Below, in pieces: positions 1-5,769 of a stretch of DNA of 7,610 bases. This DNA comes from Actinomycetota bacterium. GTDB taxonomy: Bacteria; Actinomycetota; Thermoleophilia; Solirubrobacterales; Thermoleophilaceae. The stretch is from positions 1-7,610 of the forward strand of contig VAXR01000161.1 in the NCBI GenBank assembly GCA_005885165.1, read 5' to 3'. A program made the translations under genes and the position numbers. Numbering within the stretch: the stretch's first letter is position 1; every line of letters starts with the position of its first letter. The notes beneath the pieces were generated by a model, which was not told the DNA's origin, did not search any database, and was given only the letters and a program-made list of their open reading frames with translations.

Positions 1-1
1 G

Positions 2-706
2 ACGGACGCCCGCCGCGGCGCCGAGTTCACCAAGCTCGCGCGCGCGGTCCAGGTGGCCGCCCGCGACGGCGGCGGTGACCCCGCAGGCAACGCGTCCCTC
101 GCGAACGCCATCCAGAAGGCGAAGGACGCCGGGATGCCGAAGCAGAACATCGAGCGCGCGACCGCGAAGGGGACGGGCGCCGACACCGATACGGCGGCGA
201 TCGAGTCAGTTGTCTACGAGGGCTACGGGCCGGGCGGCGTGGCGATCCTGGTGGAGGCGCTCACGGACAACCGCAACCGGACGGGTAGCGAGATCCGGCA
301 CATCTTCTCCCGCAGCGGCGGCAACCTGGGCGAGCCCGGCTCGGTGGCCTGGCAGTTCGAGAAGAAGGGGGTCGTGGTCGTGGACGCCGAGCGGGCGTCG
401 GAGGACGACCTGATGATGGCGATCGACGCTGGCGCCGAGGACGTGGCGGAGGACGAGAACGTCTACGAGGTCGTGACCGGCCCGAGCGACCTGCAGAGCG
501 TGCGCGAGGCGCTCGAGAAGGCCGGCATACCGATCGACTCCGCCGAGCTCACGATGCGGCCCACGAGCAGGGTGGACGTTGAGGAGGGCCAGGTCGGCTC
601 GCTCATGCGGCTCATCGAGGCGCTCGAGGAGCACGACGACGTGAACGCCGTCCACGCGAACTTCAACGTGGACGGCGCGGTGCTCGAGCGGGTGGCGGCG
701 GCCTAG
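2..706 (+). CDS. yebC: YebC/TACO1 family protein (5' end outside window)
   Basis: Open from the first complete codon (position 2) to TAG at 704-706, giving 234 residues. About 20 N-terminal residues lie upstream, since family members usually have 240-255 and begin with an MSGHSKW-like segment just before the DARRG...FTKL stretch seen here. Family signatures visible are GGGDPAGNASLANAIQKAK, the GMPKQNIERA helix with following GTG, and the YEGYGPGG motif, followed by the alpha/beta domains that end in an acidic EALEEHDDV segment. YebC proteins were long annotated as transcriptional regulators. Bacterial YebC and mitochondrial TACO1 are now linked to translation of difficult, notably proline-rich, stretches on the ribosome. 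The gene sits 45 nt upstream of ruvC, an adjacency also known from E. coli and many other bacteria. A GTG at 53 is in frame but lies inside the conserved N-terminal region, so it is not the real start. Confidence 0.95.
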   Translation, partial: TDARRGAEFTKLARAVQVAARDGGGDPAGNASLANAIQKAKDAGMPKQNIERATAKGTGADTDTAAIESVVYEGYGPGGVAILVEALTDNRNRTGSEIRHIFSRSGGNLGEPGSVAWQFEKKGVVVVDAERASEDDLMMAIDAGAEDVAEDENVYEVVTGPSDLQSVREALEKAGIPIDSAELTMRPTSRVDVEEGQVGSLMRLIEALEEHDDVNAVHANFNVDGAVLERVAAA

Positions 707-733
707 GCGCCGCATAGGGAGGCGTCCGCGCCC

Positions 734-755
734 CCACGGAGAATCACCTCCGTGG
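734..755 (+). promoter_or_regulatory. Hairpin covering the ruvC ribosome-binding site and start codon
   Basis: An 8-bp perfect inverted repeat, CCACGGAG (734-741) and CTCCGTGG (748-755), has a 6-nt loop AATCAC. The left arm contains the only well-placed Shine-Dalgarno-like sequence of ruvC (GGAG, 738-741) and the right arm contains its GTG start (752-754), so folding would hide both. There is no T-run afterwards, so it does not look like a terminator. A second, stronger purine stretch, AGGGAGG (716-722), lies unpaired about 29 nt before the start and could act as a ribosome standby site. The pairing is seen directly; a role in limiting RuvC synthesis is inferred. Confidence 0.5.
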
Positions 756-1252
756 TGGTCGTCATCGGCATAGACCCGGGCGCCGCGAACACCGGCTACG
801 GCGTGGTCCTCGCGCGCGCCGGAAAGCTCGCCGCCCTCGACGGCGGGGTGATCGAGACCGCCGGCAGCGAGCCGCTCGAGCGGCGGCTCGCCCGCATCCA
901 CGCGCGCGTGTGCGACCTGATCGCGGAGCACGAGCCCGAGGCGATGGCGGTGGAGGACCTCTTCTTCGGCCAGAACGCCCGCACCGCGTTCTCGGTCGGC
1001 CAGGCGCGCGGGGCCGTCCTCCTCTCCGCCGGCATGGCGGGCATCCCCTGCTTCTCGTACACCCCGCAGGCCGTTAAGCAGGCCGTCTGCGGATCGGGCC
1101 GCGCCGAGAAGGACCAGGTTCAGCGGATGGTCGGCGCGCTGCTCTCCCTTCCCGAGCCGCCGAAGCCGGACCACGCGGCCGACGCGCTCGCGGTTGCCAT
1201 CTGCCACGCGAACGGGGTCGCGGCCACGGCCGCCATCGGGGGCGCGCCGTGA
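752..1252 (+). CDS. ruvC: Crossover junction endodeoxyribonuclease RuvC
   Basis: RuvC is the dimeric, Mg-dependent nuclease that cuts Holliday junctions symmetrically in the RuvABC resolvasome. The 166-residue length is normal for the family (about 160-180). The RNase H-like fold carries its four acidic/metal-site positions: D8 in IGIDPG, E68 in AVEDLFFGQN, then H141 and D144 in PDHAADALA. The His at the third position matches the Thermus-type RuvC (H143/D146) rather than the E. coli Asp. The FFGQN and GQARG stretches are typical of the junction-binding face. The start is GTG at 752, which gives the usual very short N-terminus before the first beta-strand; GTG 755 is the only close alternative. 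The TGA overlaps the ruvA GTG by 4 nt (1249-1252), implying co-translation. The start region can fold into a hairpin (see 734-755). Confidence 0.97.
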   Translation: MVVVIGIDPGAANTGYGVVLARAGKLAALDGGVIETAGSEPLERRLARIHARVCDLIAEHEPEAMAVEDLFFGQNARTAFSVGQARGAVLLSAGMAGIPCFSYTPQAVKQAVCGSGRAEKDQVQRMVGALLSLPEPPKPDHAADALAVAICHANGVAATAAIGGAP

Positions 1253-1824
1253 TCGCGTCGGTCCGCGGAGAGGTCACCGTGCGCCGGGCCGACCATGTGG
1301 TGATCGAATGCTGCGGCGTCGGCTACCGGCTCGCGGTGTCGGCGCACACGCTGCGCACGGTCCCGAAGGCGGGCGAGGAGGCCCTCCTGCACACGCACCT
1401 CGTGGTACGCGACGACGGGATGCAGCTCTACGGCTTCGCCTCGGAGGAGGAGCGCGAGTTGTTCCTCATGCTGGTCGGCGTCCAGAGCGTGGGGCCGAAG
1501 GTGGCGCTGGCGGTGCTCTCGGGCGGCAGTCCGCGCGACCTCACGAGCGCGATCGCGGCGGGCGACTCCGCCCGCTTCCAGGCCGCGCCCGGCATCGGCA
1601 AGCGCACAGCCGAGCGGATCATCGTGGAGCTGCGCGAGAAGGTCGCGGGGGAGGCCGTCGGCGACGCGATCCTCATCACCCGCTCCGACGACCCGCGCAC
1701 GCTGGCGCGCGAGGGCCTCCTCGGCCTCGGGTTCGCCCCGGCCGAGGCGGACCAGCTCCTCGACTCCGCCGCCGGCGAGACGCCCGAGGACCTGATCGCG
1801 GCGGCGCTGAGGGCGGCGCGGTGA
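1249..1824 (+). CDS. ruvA: Holliday junction branch migration protein RuvA
   Basis: RuvA forms tetramers that grip the Holliday junction and load the RuvB motor. The protein has 191 residues, within the normal range. In order it shows an N-terminal OB-fold (about 1-62, starting MIASVRGEV and ending LYGF); the acidic pin at D55-D56, equivalent to E. coli E55/D56, which separates strands; a first helix-hairpin-helix (75-84, VGVQSVGPK); a second one (114-119, PGIGKR); a flexible linker (about 133-146); and the RuvB-contacting domain III (about 147-191, with LGLGFAPAEA). The start is GTG 1249 inside the ruvC stop (GTGA), preceded by GGGGG at 1238-1242 with 6-nt spacing. The stop overlaps the ruvB GTG (1821-1824) in the same way, so ruvC-ruvA-ruvB is one translationally linked unit. 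Confidence 0.97.
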   Translation: MIASVRGEVTVRRADHVVIECCGVGYRLAVSAHTLRTVPKAGEEALLHTHLVVRDDGMQLYGFASEEERELFLMLVGVQSVGPKVALAVLSGGSPRDLTSAIAAGDSARFQAAPGIGKRTAERIIVELREKVAGEAVGDAILITRSDDPRTLAREGLLGLGFAPAEADQLLDSAAGETPEDLIAAALRAAR

Positions 1825-2802
1825 CGAGGGCCGGAGGCATTCGGACGCCCGGCGTCGAGCGCCTCCAGGCGGCCTCGCCCCGCGACGCGGACGAGGAGCT
1901 CGATCGCTCGCTACGACCGCGCCACCTAACGGACTTCGTCGGGCAGCGGCAGGTCGCCGAACAGCTCGCGGTATTCATCGAGGCGGCGCGCGGCCGCGGG
2001 GAGCCGCTCGACCACGTGCTGCTCGCGGGCCCGCCCGGCCTCGGCAAGACATCGCTCGCGCAGATCGTGGCCGCCGAGCTCGAGGTCCCGTTCACGCCGA
2101 CGGCCGGCCCGGCGCTGGAGCGCAAGGGCGACGTCGCCGCCTTCCTCACCGCGCTCGAGCCCGGCTCGGTGTTCTTCGTCGACGAGATCCACCGGCTGCC
2201 GCGGGCGCTCGAGGAGACCTTCTACCCGGCGATGGAGGACCGGCGCCTGCCGATCACCGTGGGCCAGGGGGCCGGCGCCCGCGTCGTCACGCTCGACCTC
2301 CCGCCGTTCACGATGGTCGGAGCCACCACGAGGACGGGGCTCCTGACCACGCCTCTGCGCGAGCGCTTCGGCGTGACCTTCCGGCTCGAGCTCTACCCGC
2401 CCGAGGACCTCGCGCGGATCGTCCTGCGCTCGGCGCGCATCCTCGACGTGGAGGTAGATCATCATGGTGCGGCGACCATCGCCGCGCGCTCGCGCGGCAC
2501 GCCGCGCGTCGCCAACCGCCTGCTCAAGCGCGTGCGCGACTTCGCCGAGGTACGCGGAGCCGGCGCGATCGACCAGGCGGTGGCGGTCGCCGCCCTCGAC
2601 ATGCTGGAGGTCGACGAGGCCGGCCTCGACCGCCTCGACCGCGGCATCCTGCGGGCGATCTGCGAGAAGTTCGAGGGCGGGCCGGTCGGCCTCTCGACGC
2701 TCGCGGTAGCGGTGGCGGAGGAGCCGGAGGCGCGTGGCCACGGCCGCCGCCTGGGAGCACCTCGGCCTCGAGCTACCCGAGCGCGCCGGCAGCCTGTTCT
2801 GA
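1821..2802 (+). pseudogene. ruvB: RuvB branch migration ATPase, disrupted by a frameshifting deletion near the 3' end
   Basis: RuvB is the hexameric AAA+ motor that drives branch migration on RuvA-bound junctions. The start is GTG 1821, overlapping the ruvA stop, with GAGGG at 1809-1813. The first 303 residues are well conserved: LRPRHLTDFVGQ (31-42), Walker A GPPGLGKT (70-77), Walker B FFVDEIHRL (118-126), sensor-1 GATTRTG (167-173), arginine-finger PLRERFG (178-184), and winged-helix entry EKFEGGPVGLSTLA. After VAEEPE (codon ending 2729) the family continues with about 22 residues (E. coli TIEDVLEPYLIQQGF then LQRTPRG), which are absent. Homology resumes at 2731 one frame over (RVATAAAWEHLG, then LELPERAGSLF and TGA 2800-2802), aligning with E. 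coli RMATTRAWNHFG. One stray base (2730) plus 22 missing codons implies a 65-nt deletion. Unrepaired, the frame runs on to 3134 as unrelated sequence. The expected intact length is about 348 residues. It is either a recent lesion or a sequencing/assembly fault. Confidence 0.9.
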
Positions 2803-2810
2803 CGGCGCTC

Positions 2811-2845
2811 CGGGGCCGGCCTGACGCCCGATCCGGCCGGCCCCG
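2811..2845. terminator. GC-rich hairpin between convergent genes, possible bidirectional terminator
   Basis: An 11-bp perfect stem (2811-2821 with 2835-2845, core GGGGCCGGCC / GGCCGGCCCC) with a 13-nt loop begins 8 nt after the ruvB stop. It lies 30 nt beyond the stop of the leftward gene at 2876, exactly where a shared terminator would be expected. There is no real T-tract on either side (only GCTTTC at about 2857 on the + strand), so termination, if any, would be of the U-poor type common in high-GC actinobacteria. The rest of 2803-2875 shows nothing else. Confidence 0.45.
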
Positions 2846-2875
2846 ATTCGCGAGTGCTTTCAGGTGCGCGCTATG

Positions 2876-3748
2876 TCATGACACCGGGCACGATGGGTCC
2901 TCGAACGTCGTCGTTGGCGCCCACCGCCCGTGCTTCTCGTTGCCCTCGCCGGCGTGTGGGTCGCAAGTCCAGAGCGTGTGCTTGCCGCACTCGGCGTTCT
3001 GCGGCTTGCAGCCCTTCCCGTGGCACTTGCCGGTGCTGTCGGTCACCCGCGGCGCTGGTGCTCCGGCCGTCGGGCAGGTGTCCTGCGCGCCCGCCTTCTC
3101 CCAGTGGAACCCCTTGCCCTTCTTGTCCGCCTGACACTCCCAGTTAAACGTGAGCGTGCAGTCGCCCTGACACGGGTTGAGACTGCCGACGCACGTTCCG
3201 TTCTCGGTCGTCGTTGTGGCCGGACTCTGCACCCTCTGGTTGCAGTCTGTCGTGGGCTTCTTCGGCGGCCCCTTCGTCTTGCATCGGCAGGACGGGCAGT
3301 CGACCCTCGGCTCCTTCGGATTCGGGCCATCGCAGTCGCACGGCGCGGGTGGTGATGATGCCGCGAGCACGGGCGCTAGCCGAGACAACGGTGCGAGCAG
3401 CGCGCCGCCGAGCAGCGCTCCGCTCGTCACGAAGAAGCGCCGGCGATTCTGCGCCCGCGCGCGGTCTCCCTCCGGGTCGCCTGCGAGCGTGCCCGCCCGC
3501 CAGTGCCGCGCGGCACGGACGTAGAACGCGCCGATGTGCGCGAGGAACAGAGTCGTGAGCGCACCTGCGACGACGAGCGCCGCCGCTTGCACCAACGGCT
3601 CCAGGCTCACGGCGCGCGCGACACCGTAGGCAGCCCACGCGGCGATCGCCAGCCCGAGCGATGCGCGCATGCAGCGCGGACAGGCACCAAGCTTGCCGGC
3701 TAACAACCAGCGCAAGCGCTCATACCAGCCTGACGGTTCGAATTTCAT
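2876..3748 (-). CDS. Unrecognised membrane-anchored cysteine-rich protein with internal twin-arginine-like segment
   Basis: A 290-residue protein of unknown function. N-terminal part: a short cytoplasmic stretch with CPRC (C23, C26), a hydrophobic segment at about 28-48, a second at about 51-77 containing FLAHIGAF, then a basic loop (78-104). A third hydrophobic segment at about 105-130 is preceded by RRRFF (102-106), which fits the Tat pattern RR-x-F-F. The positive-inside rule places the loop in the cytoplasm and residues 131-290 outside. This tail is Pro/Thr/Lys-rich and holds 16 cysteines (137, 139, 151, 154, 156, 169, 186, 193, 197, 205, 225, 242, 247, 254, 262, 287), a TTTT run (179-182) and an N-G-T sequon (183-185). 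The CxxC plus two-helix head loosely recalls small DUF3624-type proteins; I cannot confirm this. The start ATG overlaps the upstream stop (ATGA, 3745-3748), with AAAGG 12 nt before it. Early codons are AT-rich (AAA, GAA, TAT, CTT, TTA at codon 16), unlike neighbouring genes. Disulfide-rich or metal-binding tail is inference. Confidence 0.8.
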   Translation of the reverse strand: MKFEPSGWYERLRWLLAGKLGACPRCMRASLGLAIAAWAAYGVARAVSLEPLVQAAALVVAGALTTLFLAHIGAFYVRAARHWRAGTLAGDPEGDRARAQNRRRFFVTSGALLGGALLAPLSRLAPVLAASSPPAPCDCDGPNPKEPRVDCPSCRCKTKGPPKKPTTDCNQRVQSPATTTTENGTCVGSLNPCQGDCTLTFNWECQADKKGKGFHWEKAGAQDTCPTAGAPAPRVTDSTGKCHGKGCKPQNAECGKHTLWTCDPHAGEGNEKHGRWAPTTTFEDPSCPVS

Positions 3749-5163
3749 GTCACCACCGATCCTTTCGGTTGTTGTTCGCGCAGCGGAGGACGCCGATACC
3801 GGCGCGCGACGACCGCTGTCGCTGTTTCGCTACTACGGGCGGCTCCCGCCAGCGCGGCGCACACGAGTACGACCGCCGGCACGTGCCAGAGGAAGTCGAA
3901 GCCGCCGTGCACCGCGGCCGCGACCAGCGCAGCAGCGATTCCCGCCCACAGGCCTGGTGACGCCACCCAGCGCCGCGCGCGCCACACCTGCAGCGCGAGC
4001 GCGGCAAGCAAGCCGACGAGCAGCGCCAGCCCGATCGCGCCGAGCTCCGCCAGGACCTGGAGATACTCGTCGTGCGCGTATCGCGCGACGAACGTGCGAC
4101 TGCCGGGCCCGGCCCACGCGAGCGTGGCGTGGCGCGGTCCAACGCCCGCCAGCGGATGTTGCTCGGCGATCCGCAGGGCCACGGTGCCGGCGTGGCTCCG
4201 CTCCGATTCGCTGACGGTGAGCCGATCCGCCCTGATCCGTGACAGCCCTCCGCCAGCCGCCACGCCGGCGCCAAGCGCGAGCATGGCCGCAACGACGGCT
4301 GCCACCGCGACTCGCCGGGTGGCCAGGCTGGGAGGGCGGGCGAGGACAGTCGCGGCGGCCAAGCCGGCGACGAGCGCCAACGCAGCGATCGCCGGCGTGG
4401 GGTGGGGGTGCACGATTGACGGAAGCAGTCCCGCCCAGGCGATCGCGGCCCCGAGCGCCGGTGGGCCTGCGGCGCGCGCGAAGCGGCGCGGTCCGATAAG
4501 GCCGGCGAGCACGGCCGCGCCGACCACAAACGCCAGCGCGCCCGCCCGGCTGAGCGTTGCCGCGGCGCCCGCGAGTATCACGCAAGCCGCTGCAGCTCGA
4601 ACCCGCGAGCGTGGCTCGTCCGCCAGGCGCCCGAGCGCCAGTAGCCCGACCGGCACGAGCAGCCCGGCGGCGGCGTTCATGTACGTCAGCGTGGTCGCCG
4701 CACGCCAGACGGGACCGTACCCGAGCGCCCAAGGCGAGTAGTGCCAGGCGACGCCGATCAGGCCGGTGAGTGCGGCGATCGCCGCGAGCGCGGTCAAGGC
4801 GTCGAGCAAGACGTCGCGCTCGGTCCTGGTCGTCCGCCCGCAGACGACGATCACGGCGGCCACGCCCGCGAGCATCAGCACGTAACCGCTCGCATCCGAT
4901 GGCTCGCCGCCGAGCGTGGCCCGGAGCAGCGCCCACACGGCAAGGGCGCCGCAGGCGAGGACCGGCGGGTAGCGCAGTTCGGACCACGGCGGCCCCCGGG
5001 TGCGCAGGGTGGCGAGCATGGCGAGCGCGAGGCCGACGGCGAGGAGTGCCTGCGCGGCGGGGTAGTAGCCCCCCTGGCCGAAGATGGCGACCGCGAAGAC
5101 GCCAATCAGCAGCAGGACGGGAGCCGGCAGCGCCCCCGCGCCTCGTTCGCGAGTCATCGTCAT
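3745..5163 (-). CDS. O-antigen ligase/polymerase-like (Wzy_C) multi-spanning membrane protein
   Basis: A 472-residue, Ala/Leu/Val-rich protein with roughly 12-14 predicted membrane segments between residues 12 and 442. Wzy_C hallmarks are present: a YMNAAAGLL segment (161-169), LSRAG (204-208), and the large exposed loop between about 304 and 371 with EQHPLAGVG (334-342) and HDEYLQVLAELG (364-375), then a closing helix with VHGGFDF (418-424). Proteins of this superfamily (O-antigen ligase WaaL, polymerase Wzy, and PglL/PilO-type protein O-glycosyltransferases) move lipid-linked sugars onto an acceptor outside the membrane; which reaction this one performs cannot be read from sequence. In an actinobacterium without LPS, a cell-wall polymer, capsule or glycoprotein acceptor is more likely. 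The start ATG 5163 has GAGGGG (5170-5175) 6 nt upstream, better than the in-frame ATG at 5157. It is the first gene of a two-gene leftward operon, overlapping the cysteine-rich protein gene by 4 nt. Confidence 0.88.
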   Translation of the reverse strand: MTMTRERGAGALPAPVLLLIGVFAVAIFGQGGYYPAAQALLAVGLALAMLATLRTRGPPWSELRYPPVLACGALAVWALLRATLGGEPSDASGYVLMLAGVAAVIVVCGRTTRTERDVLLDALTALAAIAALTGLIGVAWHYSPWALGYGPVWRAATTLTYMNAAAGLLVPVGLLALGRLADEPRSRVRAAAACVILAGAAATLSRAGALAFVVGAAVLAGLIGPRRFARAAGPPALGAAIAWAGLLPSIVHPHPTPAIAALALVAGLAAATVLARPPSLATRRVAVAAVVAAMLALGAGVAAGGGLSRIRADRLTVSESERSHAGTVALRIAEQHPLAGVGPRHATLAWAGPGSRTFVARYAHDEYLQVLAELGAIGLALLVGLLAALALQVWRARRWVASPGLWAGIAAALVAAAVHGGFDFLWHVPAVVLVCAALAGAARSSETATAVVARRYRRPPLREQQPKGSVVT

Positions 5164-5205
5164 CGTCAGCCCCTCGTCCCTCCGGTTCGAGTCCTTACAC
5201 CAGCG

Positions 5206-5234
5206 ATTCTCGACCGGTCAGGGGCCAAAGTCAA
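5206..5234 (-). promoter_or_regulatory. Sigma-70-type promoter for the leftward membrane-protein operon
   Basis: Read on the - strand: TTGACT (5234-5229, 5 of 6 consensus), a 17-nt spacer, then GAGAAT (5211-5206, 4 of 6). Transcription would begin near 5198-5200, leaving a leader of about 35 nt that contains GGAGGG (5183-5178) and GAGGGG (5175-5170) before ATG 5163. Position, spacing and leader length all suit the gene at 3745-5163. No equally good promoter was found for the rightward gene at 5317. Confidence 0.6.
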
Positions 5235-5265
5235 GGCCCGGAATTGCCTGGAAGATGGACCAGGC
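5212..5265. repeat. Cluster of three short inverted repeats around the leftward promoter
   Basis: Three dyads are seen. (1) GACCGGTC, a perfect 8-bp palindrome at 5212-5219, lies within the promoter spacer and abuts the -10. (2) GGGCC-N8-GGCCC at 5222-5239 has its 8-nt centre holding the whole -35 hexamer (5229-5234). (3) GCCTGG-N8-CCAGGC at 5246-5265, extended by a wobble and an A-T pair to 5244-5267, lies just upstream of the -35. The last two share the same 8-nt spacing but have different arm sequences. Such placement is typical of repressor or activator operators, though in a GC-rich genome short GC dyads also arise by chance. Confidence 0.4.
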
Positions 5266-5316
5266 GACAGCGTCCTCTCCAGCCCGGCTGCGCACAGACG
5301 GTGAACGCCTAACCTA

Positions 5317-5769
5317 ATGGCCTCGATGCCTCACTTCATCTGCCCGAACTGCGGAGACCGGAGCATCTCGAGCGAGCGCACCGATTTTCGGAACGAGGCA
5401 CTGGGCTGCTCCAAGTGTGGCTACGGCTTCCTCTTCGAGCTGCTCGACGACTACTACCCGTCGCCGAACGCCGCGTTCGTCGTGTGCGACCAGGAGTCGC
5501 GCGTGATCAGCTGCGGCCGCGGCGTGCGCGAGCTGACCGGCCTCGGGGACACCGACACGATCGGGAGACCGGTCCGCGACGTCCTCGGGCTCGAGTTCCA
5601 GAACGGCGACGACCACATCGGGACGGCGCTGGAGTGGGGGGTACGGGTGCTCGCGAAGCAGGTGGTGGTGCACGCGGAGGGCGACCGCCCGGAGCCGGCA
5701 ACGGCCGACATATTCCCGGCGTATGACGAGGACGGGGGCCTCCTGCTCGTCCTGACCCCCGAGACGTGA
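5317..5769 (+). CDS. Small zinc-ribbon and PAS-like domain protein preceding SecD
   Basis: A 150-residue soluble protein. The N-terminus is a four-cysteine zinc ribbon: CPNC (C9, C12) and CSKC (C31, C34) separated by 18 residues. From about 46 to 148 it resembles a PAS fold: PNAAFVVCDQESRVISCG (beta strands), GVRELTGLGDTDTIGRPVRDVL (helix and the typical IGRPV turn), and a final hydrophobic strand GLLLVLTP. There is no kinase, DNA-binding or membrane segment, so any output must be through a partner. ATG 5317 is preceded by no convincing Shine-Dalgarno; ATG 5326 (residue 4) is an alternative and would suit a near-leaderless message if TAACCT at 5310-5315 is a -10. The TGA overlaps the secD GTG by 4 nt (5766-5769), so the two are probably co-translated. 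A regulatory or redox/metal-sensing role is inference. Confidence 0.82.
   Translation: MASMPHFICPNCGDRSISSERTDFRNEALGCSKCGYGFLFELLDDYYPSPNAAFVVCDQESRVISCGRGVRELTGLGDTDTIGRPVRDVLGLEFQNGDDHIGTALEWGVRVLAKQVVVHAEGDRPEPATADIFPAYDEDGGLLLVLTPET

Noticed and set aside
705..733. Possible terminator after yebC (GGCGC ... GCGCC)
   Set aside because: Only a 5-bp stem with a 17-nt loop and no T-run; read-through into ruvC is more likely.
206..1207. Long - strand open frame opposite yebC and ruvC
   Set aside because: Arg/Val/His-rich composition typical of antisense frames in GC-rich genes, no recognisable domain, and it covers two certain genes on the other strand.
2718..2740. Programmed ribosomal frameshift in ruvB
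   Set aside because: No slippery heptamer is present at the junction, and a frameshift would not restore the 22 missing conserved residues; a deletion or assembly error is required.
2874..2883. Perfect palindrome TGTCATGACA over the stop codon of the cysteine-rich gene
   Set aside because: A 10-bp palindrome without a loop cannot form a useful RNA hairpin, and its position at a gene end gives no reason to call an operator.
1194..3134. A very long + strand open frame that contains ruvB
   Set aside because: Its first 209 codons are the out-of-frame shadow of ruvC and ruvA, and its last 135 codons lie beyond the ruvB lesion with no homology, antisense to the cysteine-rich gene. Only 1821-2729 is genuine RuvB in this frame.
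5184..5194. GGTTCGAGTCC, resembling a tRNA T-arm or attachment-site core
   Set aside because: The flanking bases cannot form the T-stem and no acceptor or anticodon arm is present; no second copy was noticed at the other side of the leftward module.
4741..5304. + strand open frame over the 5' end of the Wzy_C gene and its promoter
   Set aside because: Low-complexity charged composition, no family signature, and it runs antisense to clear membrane segments.
5310..5315. TAACCT as a -10 element for the zinc-ribbon/PAS gene
   Set aside because: It fits TAnnnT but has no -35 partner at the right distance and would start transcription past the first ATG; kept only as a note on start choice.
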